From: Planctomycetaceae bacterium
GTDB taxonomy: Bacteria > Planctomycetota > Phycisphaerae > Phycisphaerales > SM1A02
DNA: 12,997 bases
Assembly (NCBI GenBank): GCA_947474205.1
Contig: CANJIC010000034.1
Span: 1-12,997, forward strand
Direction: 5' to 3'
Under the pieces are notes generated by a model. That model worked only from the letters and a program-made list of their open reading frames with translations, was not told the origin of the DNA and did not search any database. Every line of letters begins with the position of its first letter. Within the stretch, counting starts at the first letter, position 1. The translations under genes were made by a program, and so were the position numbers. This document shows positions 6,131 through 12,997 of this stretch, one piece after another.

Positions 6131-8242
6131 TTAATTGCATGCGCCAAAATTCAACAGAATCAAGCCAATATCCCCAGACGCAAAGGTGCCATCGCCATCT
6201 AAATCAAATTCGGGCTCTCCCCAGCCAAGCAATCCCAAGCCAAGATCGGCGGTATCAATGGAGCCGTCTTGATTCAGGTCTTCAGGGCAAGAAACTGGCG
6301 CGCTGTTCCACAACGTTTGCGCCATTTCAATAGCGCGACTTGCCACCACAATGCCGGCCCGGCGACCTGGCAAATCATCAAAACCGGGGTGAATGCCGCC
6401 CCAAATACGTGAAAGCGAGCATTGATCGGCGGCATCACGGTAGGTTGCCCATTGCAAGCGAACATCCACGCTTGGGCCGTCCTCAAAGACCAGAAATTGG
6501 CCAGCCGTGCAGACATATTCCATAAGTCCGCCTGGGAAATACTCGCTGCCAGTGACGTTGGTCAAAATTTCAGCGGCTGTGCGACTAAATGTGCTGTGCC
6601 CAGAAATGTAGCCGCCAAAAGGTGGCGAAACAAAAGTTGGACGCTGATATGGAACCCAGTTGAGCGCCAGCGACCAACCCACGCCACCAACATCGGACGC
6701 CGGATTCACCACCCTACTGCTCTGCCAAGTCTTGACTGCAACTTTTCCAATACTCGCGGCAAGCGCGGCGTGGCGTTGACCCGCGCTTGAAGATTCCTGC
6801 GTGATCAACTCCACCAATCCTGGCACAAGCCAAAGACCATCGGGGCTGTAAGACGGCGCCGTTGGATCAGATCGCTGACCGCGCTCGGCCATTAATCGAA
6901 TAGCGGTGATTGGCCGACTGCCGTCATACCAACCCTTGTTACTCCACGCGGTAATGGCCGCGTCATGCAAACCGCCACACAACGCAAGATATGTTTTGAC
7001 ATCCCATTCCAACGCGCCAAGAATTGGACCGCGACCTTGCATGCGCCGCTGAAACAATGGCGAGTCCATGACCTTGTTGTAAATGCTGACCCAATGTCCC
7101 GGAGGCGTTTCACTTTTTGGACCGTCCGCCCAAAATTCCGCAAGCACGCGCACGTAATCGCCACGCGGAACAATGTTGGATTGATACGCGTTGCCCGTGG
7201 CTGGATTCACGTCGTGGCCCACGCCGTTGTCGCCGCCATTAAACAAGTTGTAAAAGGAATCCGCGGGCTCACTACTTGGCGGAAGCGTGATGGCGCCAAT
7301 GGACGCGGGCGAAATGTCCCACTGCACGCCGTCGCTTGGATCGTGATGGCTGCTCCAATACAAAACTTGTTCAAAACCGCTGAAATACTCGGAAATTCTT
7401 GCTGAATTTTTCTTGGGCTGCCCGCCTTGATCCAAATACACGGGGAATAATTTTCCGTTGCGATAGTTGTTGATGCGATCGGAATTCTTCAGCGCAAATG
7501 GCGTGACTCGCCCCCACTCGGCGGATTGGAAACTTGGATAGCCCAGCGGAAGCGTGTTGCCATTTTGATCAACATAACTTTGTAGTGAAAGCGGCTGCCA
7601 ACAATCTGGATCCACTTCTTGCGGAGGTCGCGTTGGCCAAATCGGATCAATGCGCGGCGGGTTGCCAGGCTGCGCGACAATCAGCGCAAGATTGACCGGC
7701 GCGTAGTCAACATTTCTATACGCGCCGCCTTCGTTGGCGCCGTCGGCCACGCCAAAATTAATATAGCCCTTGCCAATTTTATTTCCAAGGCGTGCCGGCG
7801 TGGTTCCAGTGGTTGACGTATCAGTAATGTCGTAGCCAAGAGATGCCATAAGCGCGTTCAACTTTGGCATAACGGTTAAGCCGCCGGGGCTCCATTCAAA
7901 GCGCCACTTTAATACTCGGTACGCGGCGAAACTTATGGCTTGCGCGCGGGCTGCTTCCACATCGTCGGCGGACTGTTTGGCAAGCGGCAAATACATTTGC
8001 GCGTTCTGGTCGTACATGGCCCACGCATCCCACATGGCGGCGGACACATGAAACAAATTGCGCGCAGTAATGGTTGGCCGCGCGTAGTCCAGGCGAATGC
8101 ATTCAATGGTCATGTCCATCCATTGACGGGCCACCGACTTGTCCGCTTGCTGCGCCATGGCGGGCATGCAGACGGCTGCGGTGCATGCCATGACGCAAAT
8201 CAACATGCGGATTTTACGTAAAAACATTGCCTTGGAAAGCAT
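6131..8242 (-). CDS. Exported vanadium-dependent haloperoxidase-type (PAP2 superfamily) protein with dockerin-like tail
   Basis: A 703-residue protein. A signal peptide ends near PAMA-QQ (residues 27-32). The catalytic signature of the vanadate haloperoxidase/acid phosphatase superfamily is complete: Lys436 and Arg443-Pro444 in NKGWYDGSRP (K-x6-RP), ISGHSTFSR with Ser547-Gly548-His549 and Arg554, and SRIWGGIHPG with Arg612 and His618 (SR-x5-H). These bind vanadate or phosphate; such enzymes oxidise halide with peroxide or hydrolyse phosphate esters, and the sequence alone cannot separate the two. Residues 655-668 (DLNQDGSIDTADLG) and 680-693 (DLDGDGTFASGDIG) are paired EF-hand-type calcium loops of a dockerin-like or type-I-dockerin-related C-terminus, which probably mediates surface attachment or folding. 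Start could be Met1, Met6 or Met13; Met6 gives the most typical signal peptide. Transcription probably comes from the promoter at 8252-8279. Confidence 0.82.
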   Translation of the reverse strand: MLSKAMFLRKIRMLICVMACTAAVCMPAMAQQADKSVARQWMDMTIECIRLDYARPTITARNLFHVSAAMWDAWAMYDQNAQMYLPLAKQSADDVEAARAQAISFAAYRVLKWRFEWSPGGLTVMPKLNALMASLGYDITDTSTTGTTPARLGNKIGKGYINFGVADGANEGGAYRNVDYAPVNLALIVAQPGNPPRIDPIWPTRPPQEVDPDCWQPLSLQSYVDQNGNTLPLGYPSFQSAEWGRVTPFALKNSDRINNYRNGKLFPVYLDQGGQPKKNSARISEYFSGFEQVLYWSSHHDPSDGVQWDISPASIGAITLPPSSEPADSFYNLFNGGDNGVGHDVNPATGNAYQSNIVPRGDYVRVLAEFWADGPKSETPPGHWVSIYNKVMDSPLFQRRMQGRGPILGALEWDVKTYLALCGGLHDAAITAWSNKGWYDGSRPITAIRLMAERGQRSDPTAPSYSPDGLWLVPGLVELITQESSSAGQRHAALAASIGKVAVKTWQSSRVVNPASDVGGVGWSLALNWVPYQRPTFVSPPFGGYISGHSTFSRTAAEILTNVTGSEYFPGGLMEYVCTAGQFLVFEDGPSVDVRLQWATYRDAADQCSLSRIWGGIHPGFDDLPGRRAGIVVASRAIEMAQTLWNSAPVSCPEDLNQDGSIDTADLGLGLLGWGEPEFDLDGDGTFASGDIGLILLNFGACN

Positions 8243-8251
8243 TCTTTGAAG

Positions 8252-8279
8252 AATCTATAGCGGCAATGGATTGAGTCAA
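8252..8279 (-). promoter_or_regulatory. Putative promoter of the haloperoxidase-like gene
   Basis: On the minus strand TTGACT (8274-8279) and TAGATT (8252-8257) are separated by 16 bp. The -10 ends 9 bp before ATG 8242, giving a leader of only a few bases, or about 17 bases if translation starts at Met6. The -35 matches consensus in five of six positions, the -10 in four. Confidence 0.45.
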
Positions 8280-8287
8280 CATATTTT

Positions 8288-8317
8288 TTGAAATCCAACC
8301 AAATTTGAACGCATAAT
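8288..8317 (+). promoter_or_regulatory. Putative promoter of the PEP-CTERM-like mini-ORF
   Basis: TTGAAA (8288-8293) and CATAAT (8312-8317) are 18 bp apart, each with one mismatch to the sigma-70 consensus. It points at the 72-codon ORF starting at 8337 and is back-to-back with the haloperoxidase promoter. Confidence 0.45.
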
Positions 8318-8336
8318 CATGTAAATAAGCACTGAA

Positions 8337-8555
8337 ATGATCTTGAACTGCGCCGTTTACAACAGCTTGAAAGACCTGGTGAGCGGTACCGTCGCGCAGA
8401 CGCTCTGTCGTAGCTACCCCAAAGGGGGAACTGCGGACGGGTTCGTCATAGTTCCTGCTCCTGCAGCGGCAGCGCTGATTGGGTTTGCGGGCGCAATCTG
8501 TGGACGCCGTCGTAGTAACGAACTTGAAAGGAACGCCGGGAACTCGCTGACTTGA
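8337..8555 (+). pseudogene. Remnant of a PEP-CTERM protein gene (72-codon ORF with intact sorting-like tail)
   Basis: The ORF encodes 72 residues. Residues 38-59 contain IVPAPAAAALIGFAGAICG followed by RRR, i.e. the Pro-Ala-Pro motif, hydrophobic stretch and basic cluster of a PEP-CTERM signal like that of the protein encoded at 5189-5857. But the first 37 residues hold no signal peptide and no domain, so the product could not reach an exosortase, and 13 residues trail after the arginines where such proteins normally end. A promoter-like pair lies just upstream and a strong terminator downstream. The simplest reading is a gene that lost its signal peptide and passenger by internal deletion; a genuine small protein or an RNA-only transcript cannot be excluded. 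Confidence 0.5.
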
Positions 8556-8613
8556 AAGTAGAGCACTTTAAGTTTGCGAGTTATGGCGATTCAAATTTAA
8601 ATAATGACTCTCC

Positions 8614-8652
8614 AATCTGACGGCTCTTATGGGGCCGCCAGATTAGTTTTTT
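8614..8652 (+). terminator. Rho-independent terminator upstream of arnB
   Basis: AATCTGACGGCTC (8614-8626) pairs with the right arm at 8632-8644 in a 13-bp stem with one mismatch (A-C) and one G-T pair, a short TTATG loop, then AG and six T (8647-8652). It ends plus-strand transcripts from the PEP-CTERM-like mini-unit and isolates arnB from read-through. Confidence 0.88.
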
Positions 8653-8678
8653 GTCTCGCAAAATTCCAAATATGAGCG

Positions 8679-8708
8679 TTGGGGATTTGTAAAGATTTGC
8701 CCTATGAT
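8679..8708 (+). promoter_or_regulatory. Putative promoter of the arn operon
   Basis: TATGAT (8703-8708, five of six to consensus) lies 9 bp before the arnB ATG at 8718; a poor -35 TTGGGG (8679-8684) sits 18 bp upstream. Since a terminator ends at 8652, a promoter must lie in the following 65 bp. No PmrA-type or other operator was recognised. Confidence 0.4.
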
Positions 8709-8717
8709 CCTTGCCTC

Positions 8718-9905
8718 ATGCGAGAAACTTTCCTTCCGTTTTGCAAGGCACCCATTTCCGAGGCGGACATTCAAGCGGTCGTTGCGGTGTTGCGCAGCGG
8801 TTGGATTACCACCGGTCCCAAGGTCGCGGAGCTAGAGCGCGCAATTGCAACTCGCTGTGGCGCCAAGGAAGCTGTGGCCGCAACCAGCGCAACCGCGCTT
8901 ATGCATTTGTACTTGCAGGCGATTGGTCTGAAGCCTGGCGACGAAGTTGTTGGTCCGTCCATGACTTGGGTTTCAACGCCAAACATGGTTGAGTTGCTTG
9001 GCGGGCGAAATGTTTTTGTTGATGCCGACCGTGACACGCTGCTAGCGTCGCCCGAGGCGCTTGAAGCCGCCATCACGGCGCGCACCAAAGTTGTGATTCC
9101 AGTTCATTATGCCGGCGCGCCGGTTGATCTTGATCCCATTCGCGCCATGTGCGCGCGCAAAGGCGTGCATCTTTTAGAGGACGCCGCGCACGCCATTGGC
9201 ACGCATTACAAGGGGCGCGAAATTGGAAATGGCGGCACCGCGATTTTCTCGCTGCATCCAATTAAAACAATTACAAGTGGTGAAGGCGGCGTGCTTGTGA
9301 CCGATGACAGCGCGCTTGCCGCAAAGATTCGTGGCCTGCGGTTTCACGGACTTGCGGTGGACGCGCATGACCGCACGCAACAAGGTCGCTCGCCGCAAGC
9401 CGAAGTGCAACAACCGGGGTACAAACAAAACATGCCCGACATGAACGCGGTGTTGGCGCTGAGCCAGTTTCCACGGCTTGACGCGTTGATCGCGCGTCGC
9501 CAAGAGTTGGCCATGATTTACCGCGAGCAACTTGCCAACATTGATGGCGTGACCATGCTTGCGGATCCAACGTGGTCGCACAAACATGCGCGGCACTTGT
9601 TGGTGGTGCGCGTTGACGAGCGCCGCTGCGGCATGGAGCGCAGCGCGTTCATGGAGGCGCTGAAGGCGAAGAATATTGGTACGGGCATTCATTTCTTGGC
9701 GTCGCACACGCATCGTTGGTACCGCGAAAATCGACCAGAGACCGCGGGTCGTCTTGCCAATACCGATTGGAATTCAGCCAGAATATGCACGCTTCCGATG
9801 TTTCCAGACATGGCCAATGAGGATGTGATTGATGTCATTGGCGCCATTAAAGAAGTGCTGCCAAAAAGCGTGGCCAAAGTGGCTGTGACCGGAGTGGCGC
9901 GATGA
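8718..9905 (+). CDS. arnB: UDP-4-amino-4-deoxy-L-arabinose--oxoglutarate aminotransferase (ArnB)
   Basis: A 395-residue cytoplasmic PLP enzyme of the DegT/DnrJ/EryC1 family. It transfers an amino group from glutamate to UDP-4-keto-arabinose, giving UDP-L-Ara4N. Hallmarks are SGWITTGPK (27-35), SATALMHLYLQAIGL (57-71), TWVSTPNM (83-90), PVHYAGAP (128-135), LEDAAHAIGT (153-162) with PLP-contacting Asp155, and HPIKTITSGEGG (180-191) with Schiff-base Lys183; FHGLAVDAHDR and WNSARICTLPMFPDM near the end match proteobacterial ArnB closely. E. coli ArnB is about 380 residues. ATG 8718 aligns with the usual FLPF start; an in-frame TTG at 8679 would add 13 residues and overlap the promoter. The stop overlaps the arnC start by ATGA, implying translational coupling. 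Confidence 0.93.
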   Translation: MRETFLPFCKAPISEADIQAVVAVLRSGWITTGPKVAELERAIATRCGAKEAVAATSATALMHLYLQAIGLKPGDEVVGPSMTWVSTPNMVELLGGRNVFVDADRDTLLASPEALEAAITARTKVVIPVHYAGAPVDLDPIRAMCARKGVHLLEDAAHAIGTHYKGREIGNGGTAIFSLHPIKTITSGEGGVLVTDDSALAAKIRGLRFHGLAVDAHDRTQQGRSPQAEVQQPGYKQNMPDMNAVLALSQFPRLDALIARRQELAMIYREQLANIDGVTMLADPTWSHKHARHLLVVRVDERRCGMERSAFMEALKAKNIGTGIHFLASHTHRWYRENRPETAGRLANTDWNSARICTLPMFPDMANEDVIDVIGAIKEVLPKSVAKVAVTGVAR

Positions 9906-10900
9906 AGTCGAGCGTTTCAATTGTCATTCCGGTTCACAACGAGCGTTTGAATTTGCCCCAGCTGATTGAGCGCTGCGTGAAAGTTGGGCGCGCGCTGGAT
10001 CGACCGTGGGAACTTATTTTAATTGACGACGGCAGCCGCGACGGATCCAGCGAAATGTTGGCCGAGGCCGCCAAGACATATCCAGGCGAAATCAAGTCGC
10101 TGATTCTTAACCGCAACTACGGACAACACAACGCAATTTTATGCGGCTTTGCCAACGCGCAAGGCGACGTCATGGTCACGCTTGACGCGGACTTGCAAAA
10201 TCCGCCGGAAGAAATTCCAAAGTTGCTCGCCGCCATCGACGACGGCTACGACGTTGTGGGCAGCGTGCGCGCCGATCGCCAAGATGTGTTCGCGCGCAAA
10301 CTTTTCTCTGGCATTATCAATTCAATTGTGCGCCGCTCCACCGGCGTGCAAATGCATGATTACGGCTGCATGCTGCGCGCTTACAAGCGACGCGTGGTGG
10401 ACGCCATGTTGCAATGCCGCGAGCGCAGCACGTTCATTCCTGTGTTGGCTAATTTGTTCGCCAAGCGTGTCACAGAAATTCCAGTGGCGCACGCCGCGCG
10501 CGCCGCGGGTGACAGCAATTACTCGGTCATTAAACTTGTGAATTTACAATTTGATTTGCTCACCTGCATGACCGCGGGACCGCTGCGCTTGTTGACATGG
10601 GTGGGCGGAGGCATTTCCGCGCTGGCGATTGGGTTCGCCATGCTGTTGTTCTTCCTGCGCGTGGTGCTTGGCTCGGAATGGGCGGGCAACGGAGTATTCA
10701 CGCTGTTCTCCATTCTGTTTTTCTTTGTTGGCGCGCAATTTGTGGCGCTTGGATTAATGGGCGAGTACGTGGGCCGCATTCATGCGGACGTGCGCGAGCG
10801 CCCCCGCTACATTCTTGACAATGTTGTGGGCGAGACGCTGGCTGAAGTACCATCGCAGGGCTCGGTTGGCAATGCAACGCCTGCGCGAACAATGGCTTGA
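9902..10900 (+). CDS. arnC: Undecaprenyl-phosphate 4-deoxy-4-formamido-L-arabinose transferase (ArnC)
   Basis: A 332-residue membrane-bound GT2 glycosyltransferase. It moves formylated L-Ara4N from UDP to undecaprenyl phosphate on the inner face of the cytoplasmic membrane. Visible parts are the N-terminal Rossmann-like strand SIVIPVHNE (6-14), IDDGSRDGS (41-49), VTLDADLQNPPEEI (92-105) with the metal-binding DAD at 95-97, DYGCMLRAY (153-161) and RSTFIPVLANLFA (175-187); the C-terminus has two membrane helices (about 229-256 and 264-288) joined by a short loop and ending in MGEYVGRI. Length is close to E. coli ArnC (322), and long stretches look nearly identical, so orthology rather than a generic DPM-synthase-like enzyme is favoured. 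Its start overlaps the arnB stop by 4 bp. Confidence 0.93.
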   Translation: MKSSVSIVIPVHNERLNLPQLIERCVKVGRALDRPWELILIDDGSRDGSSEMLAEAAKTYPGEIKSLILNRNYGQHNAILCGFANAQGDVMVTLDADLQNPPEEIPKLLAAIDDGYDVVGSVRADRQDVFARKLFSGIINSIVRRSTGVQMHDYGCMLRAYKRRVVDAMLQCRERSTFIPVLANLFAKRVTEIPVAHAARAAGDSNYSVIKLVNLQFDLLTCMTAGPLRLLTWVGGGISALAIGFAMLLFFLRVVLGSEWAGNGVFTLFSILFFFVGAQFVALGLMGEYVGRIHADVRERPRYILDNVVGETLAEVPSQGSVGNATPARTMA

Positions 10901-10984
10901 TGAAATTGGATTGATTGACATCGCTTACTCGATAGGCAAACGGAATTGCCCATCAAATCTCACTTTGTTTCACATACTTTTTTT

Positions 10985-10990
10985 AAGGAA
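10985..10990 (+). promoter_or_regulatory. Shine-Dalgarno of arnA
   Basis: AAGGAA lies 5 bp before ATG 10996 (AAGGAACCCACATG). It is the clearest ribosome binding site in the window, where most genes lack one, and it fixes the arnA start. Confidence 0.75.
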
Positions 10991-10995
10991 CCCAC

Positions 10996-12997
10996 ATGAA
11001 GACCGTCGTCTTGGCTTATCACGAACTTGGCGCCGCGGGGCTTAAAGCAGCAATTCGAAATGGCCTTGATGTGGTCGCGGTGTTCACGCACCGAGATGAT
11101 CCATCCGAAGGTGGTTGGTACACCTCCGTGGCGCGCGAGGCCGCGGCTGCTGGCATTCCTGTGTTTGCTCCAGAAAAACTTGACCACCCAATTTGGATCG
11201 AGCGCATCAAAGAGATGAAGGCTGATTTACTTTTGTCATGCCACTATCGAAACATGGTTGGCGCGAAAGTGCGCGAGTTATTTCCAAAGGGTTGCATTAA
11301 TTTGCACTCGGCCATGTTGCCCAAGTACCGCGGCCGTTGCCCGATTAATTGGGTGCTTGTGAATGGCGAAACTGAAACTGGCGTGACGCTGCATTACATG
11401 AGCGACAAGGCCGACGCGGGCGACATCATTGGCCAGCGCAAGGTGAAGATTGACATTGCCGACACCGCGCGCACATTGACCGCCAGCATGAGCCAAGCCA
11501 CCAGCGATTTACTTGATGAGTTGCTGCCACTGGTCAAGGCCAACAAGGCGCCGCGCACGCCGCAAGATGAGAAGAACGCCAGCTCGTTTGGTCGCCGAAC
11601 TCCAGATGACGGGAACATTGATTGGACGAAATCCGCCGAGGAAATACGCAATTTAACGCGCGCCGTCGCTTTCCCATGGCCAGGCGCATTCACCTTTGCG
11701 GGCGAGCGCAAGTTCATGGTGTGGAGCACAAAAACCGCGCAAGGCACCGGCCAGCCTGGTGAAATTCTCAGCGCCGATCCAATGATTGTGGCGTGTGGAA
11801 AAGGCGCGATTGAAATTGTGGAGGGACAACCCGCTGACGGCGTGTGGAGTTCCGGCGCGCAGATCGCCAAGGACATGAACTTGGTCGCCAAGATGCGCTT
11901 GGGTAAGCGCGTTCTTTCGTCGCAGAAGAAAACAACTTCCATTTTAATTCTTGGCGTGAATGGTTTCATTGGAAGCCATCTCACGGAGCGATTGTTGAAG
12001 AATGAAAATTTTGAAGTCTACGGAATGGATTTGCGCTCGGACAATATTGGCAACGTCGCGGATCATCCCCGCTTTCACTTCATCGAGGGCGACGTTTCCA
12101 TCAACCGTGAATGGGTTGAATACCACGTGCGCAAGTGCGATGTGATTCTGCCGTTGGTGGCCATTGCCACGCCGATTGAGTACGTGCGAAATCCACTACG
12201 CGTATTTGAATTGGACTTTGAGGAGAATTTGCGCGTGGTGCGCGACTGCGTGCGCTACAACAAGCGCATTATTTTCCCAAGCACCAGCGAGGTGTACGGT
12301 ATGTGCAAGGATGAGCACTTTGACGAGGAAACCAGCAACTTGGTCACCGGGCCAATCCATCGGCAACGCTGGATTTACAGCGCCTCCAAGCAACTTTTGG
12401 ACCGCGTGATTTGGGCCTACGGCGCAACGCGCGGCCTGCAATTTAGTTTGTTCCGCCCATTCAACTGGCTCGGGCCACGCTTGGACACGCTTGATTCCGC
12501 TCGCATTGGTTCTTCGCGCGCCATCACGCAATTGATTTTAAATTTGGTTGAAGGCACGCCAATTCTGTTGGTTGATGGTGGCGAACAGAAGCGCTGCTTC
12601 ACCGATGTGGATGAAGGCGTTGATTGTTTGTACCGCATCATTGAGAACACGGATGGCAAAGCGACTGGTGGAATTTTCAACATTGGCAATCCAGACAATG
12701 AAGCGAGCATTCGTGAGCTTGCTGAAATGTTGGTGGAGGCCTTTGATCGCCATCCACTGCGCGCATGCTTTCCGCCGTTCGCCGGCTTTGAGGAAATTGA
12801 AAGCGCCCGCTACTACGGCAAGGGCTACGAGGACGTGCAGCATCGCACGCCAAGTATTCGCAACGCCAAGAACGCGCTCGGTTGGACTCCAAAGATTTCC
12901 ACGCGTCAAAGCGTGGAGCGAACTTTGGATTGGTTCATTCGCCAACACGCCAAGACGCACAACTTGACGGCGCCAAACACGCCAACAACTGGCTCCG
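10996..12997 (+). CDS. arnA: Bifunctional UDP-L-Ara4N formyltransferase / UDP-glucuronate decarboxylase (ArnA), 3' end outside window
   Basis: 667 residues are encoded before the window ends; the frame is still open (E. coli ArnA has 660). The N-terminal domain (1 to about 305) is a 10-formyl-tetrahydrofolate-dependent formyltransferase: [14 protein letters not shown] carries Asn102 and His104, and DKADAGDII carries Asp140, at the same numbers as the E. coli catalytic residues. It formylates UDP-L-Ara4N. The C-terminal domain (about 315 on) is an NAD+-dependent SDR that oxidises and decarboxylates UDP-glucuronate to UDP-4-keto-arabinose: GVNGFIGSH (320-328) binds [12 protein letters not shown] holds Ser431 and Glu432, YSASK holds Tyr461 and Lys465, and HRTPSIRNA holds Arg617. 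A 95-bp gap follows arnC. The last residues ([13 protein letters not shown]) look like a linker or tail and not conserved fold. Confidence 0.95.
   Translation, partial: MKTVVLAYHELGAAGLKAAIRNGLDVVAVFTHRDDPSEGGWYTSVAREAAAAGIPVFAPEKLDHPIWIERIKEMKADLLLSCHYRNMVGAKVRELFPKGCINLHSAMLPKYRGRCPINWVLVNGETETGVTLHYMSDKADAGDIIGQRKVKIDIADTARTLTASMSQATSDLLDELLPLVKANKAPRTPQDEKNASSFGRRTPDDGNIDWTKSAEEIRNLTRAVAFPWPGAFTFAGERKFMVWSTKTAQGTGQPGEILSADPMIVACGKGAIEIVEGQPADGVWSSGAQIAKDMNLVAKMRLGKRVLSSQKKTTSILILGVNGFIGSHLTERLLKNENFEVYGMDLRSDNIGNVADHPRFHFIEGDVSINREWVEYHVRKCDVILPLVAIATPIEYVRNPLRVFELDFEENLRVVRDCVRYNKRIIFPSTSEVYGMCKDEHFDEETSNLVTGPIHRQRWIYSASKQLLDRVIWAYGATRGLQFSLFRPFNWLGPRLDTLDSARIGSSRAITQLILNLVEGTPILLVDGGEQKRCFTDVDEGVDCLYRIIENTDGKATGGIFNIGNPDNEASIRELAEMLVEAFDRHPLRACFPPFAGFEEIESARYYGKGYEDVQHRTPSIRNAKNALGWTPKISTRQSVERTLDWFIRQHAKTHNLTAPNTPTTGS

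Noticed and set aside
8679..8717. Upstream TTG start for arnB
   Set aside because: It would add 13 residues absent from ArnB proteins and overlap the likely promoter; ATG 8718 leads directly into the conserved FLPF start.
9174..9713. 179-codon minus-strand ORF inside arnB
   Set aside because: arnB is certain on the other strand; this product is His/Arg-rich with no motif.
10915..10920. TTGACA as a -35 box of an arnA promoter
   Set aside because: No acceptable -10 hexamer occurs 16-18 bp downstream.
1..12997. Insertion sequence, prophage or integron features
   Set aside because: No transposase, integrase, terminal inverted repeats or attachment-like duplications were seen.

Overview
The window looks like chromosomal DNA from a planctomycete, probably Phycisphaerae. 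Two secreted proteins point there: one ends in a PSPGA-hydrophobic-RRRR tail (PEP-CTERM type) and the other in two calcium-loop 'DLNQDGSID / DLDGDGTF' repeats, a combination I associate with Phycisphaerales. This is inference from protein style; no marker gene is present. Genes are dense, face both ways, and rarely show a clear Shine-Dalgarno.

Left part (1-4020): a small gene pair resembling an antitoxin plus a RelE/ParE-fold toxin; a secreted or anchored transglutaminase-like protein; a 36-bp tandem repeat between convergent genes; three small minus-strand membrane proteins, one built from 23-residue repeats; and, divergent from them, a GNAT acetyltransferase of the kind usually fused to a carbon-nitrogen hydrolase. 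A 10+10-bp inverted repeat lies in that divergent promoter region.

Middle (4044-8242, all minus strand): an aldose 1-epimerase-like enzyme with an Asn/Gln-rich insert; a PEP-CTERM protein followed by a clear rho-independent terminator; and a 703-residue exported vanadium-dependent haloperoxidase-type (PAP2 superfamily) protein with the dockerin-like tail. Between 8288 and 8652 is a miniature plus-strand unit (promoter, 72-codon ORF ending in a PEP-CTERM-like tail, strong terminator) that looks like an internally deleted PEP-CTERM gene.

Right part (8718-12997, plus strand): arnB, arnC and arnA, the last running off the window. Together they make UDP-4-formamido-L-arabinose (ArnA dehydrogenase, ArnB transaminase, ArnA formyltransferase) and load it on undecaprenyl phosphate (ArnC), for decorating lipid A with L-Ara4N, which in Proteobacteria gives cationic-peptide resistance. 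Catalytic residues are conserved in all three. arnD/arnT would be expected just beyond the right edge.

No tRNA, rRNA, insertion sequence or CRISPR array was seen. The most interesting points are the proteobacterial-style arn cluster in a planctomycete-like genome, the PEP-CTERM mini-unit, the 36-bp array, the divergent inverted repeat, and -10-like hexamers placed so close to start codons that leaderless transcripts are likely.
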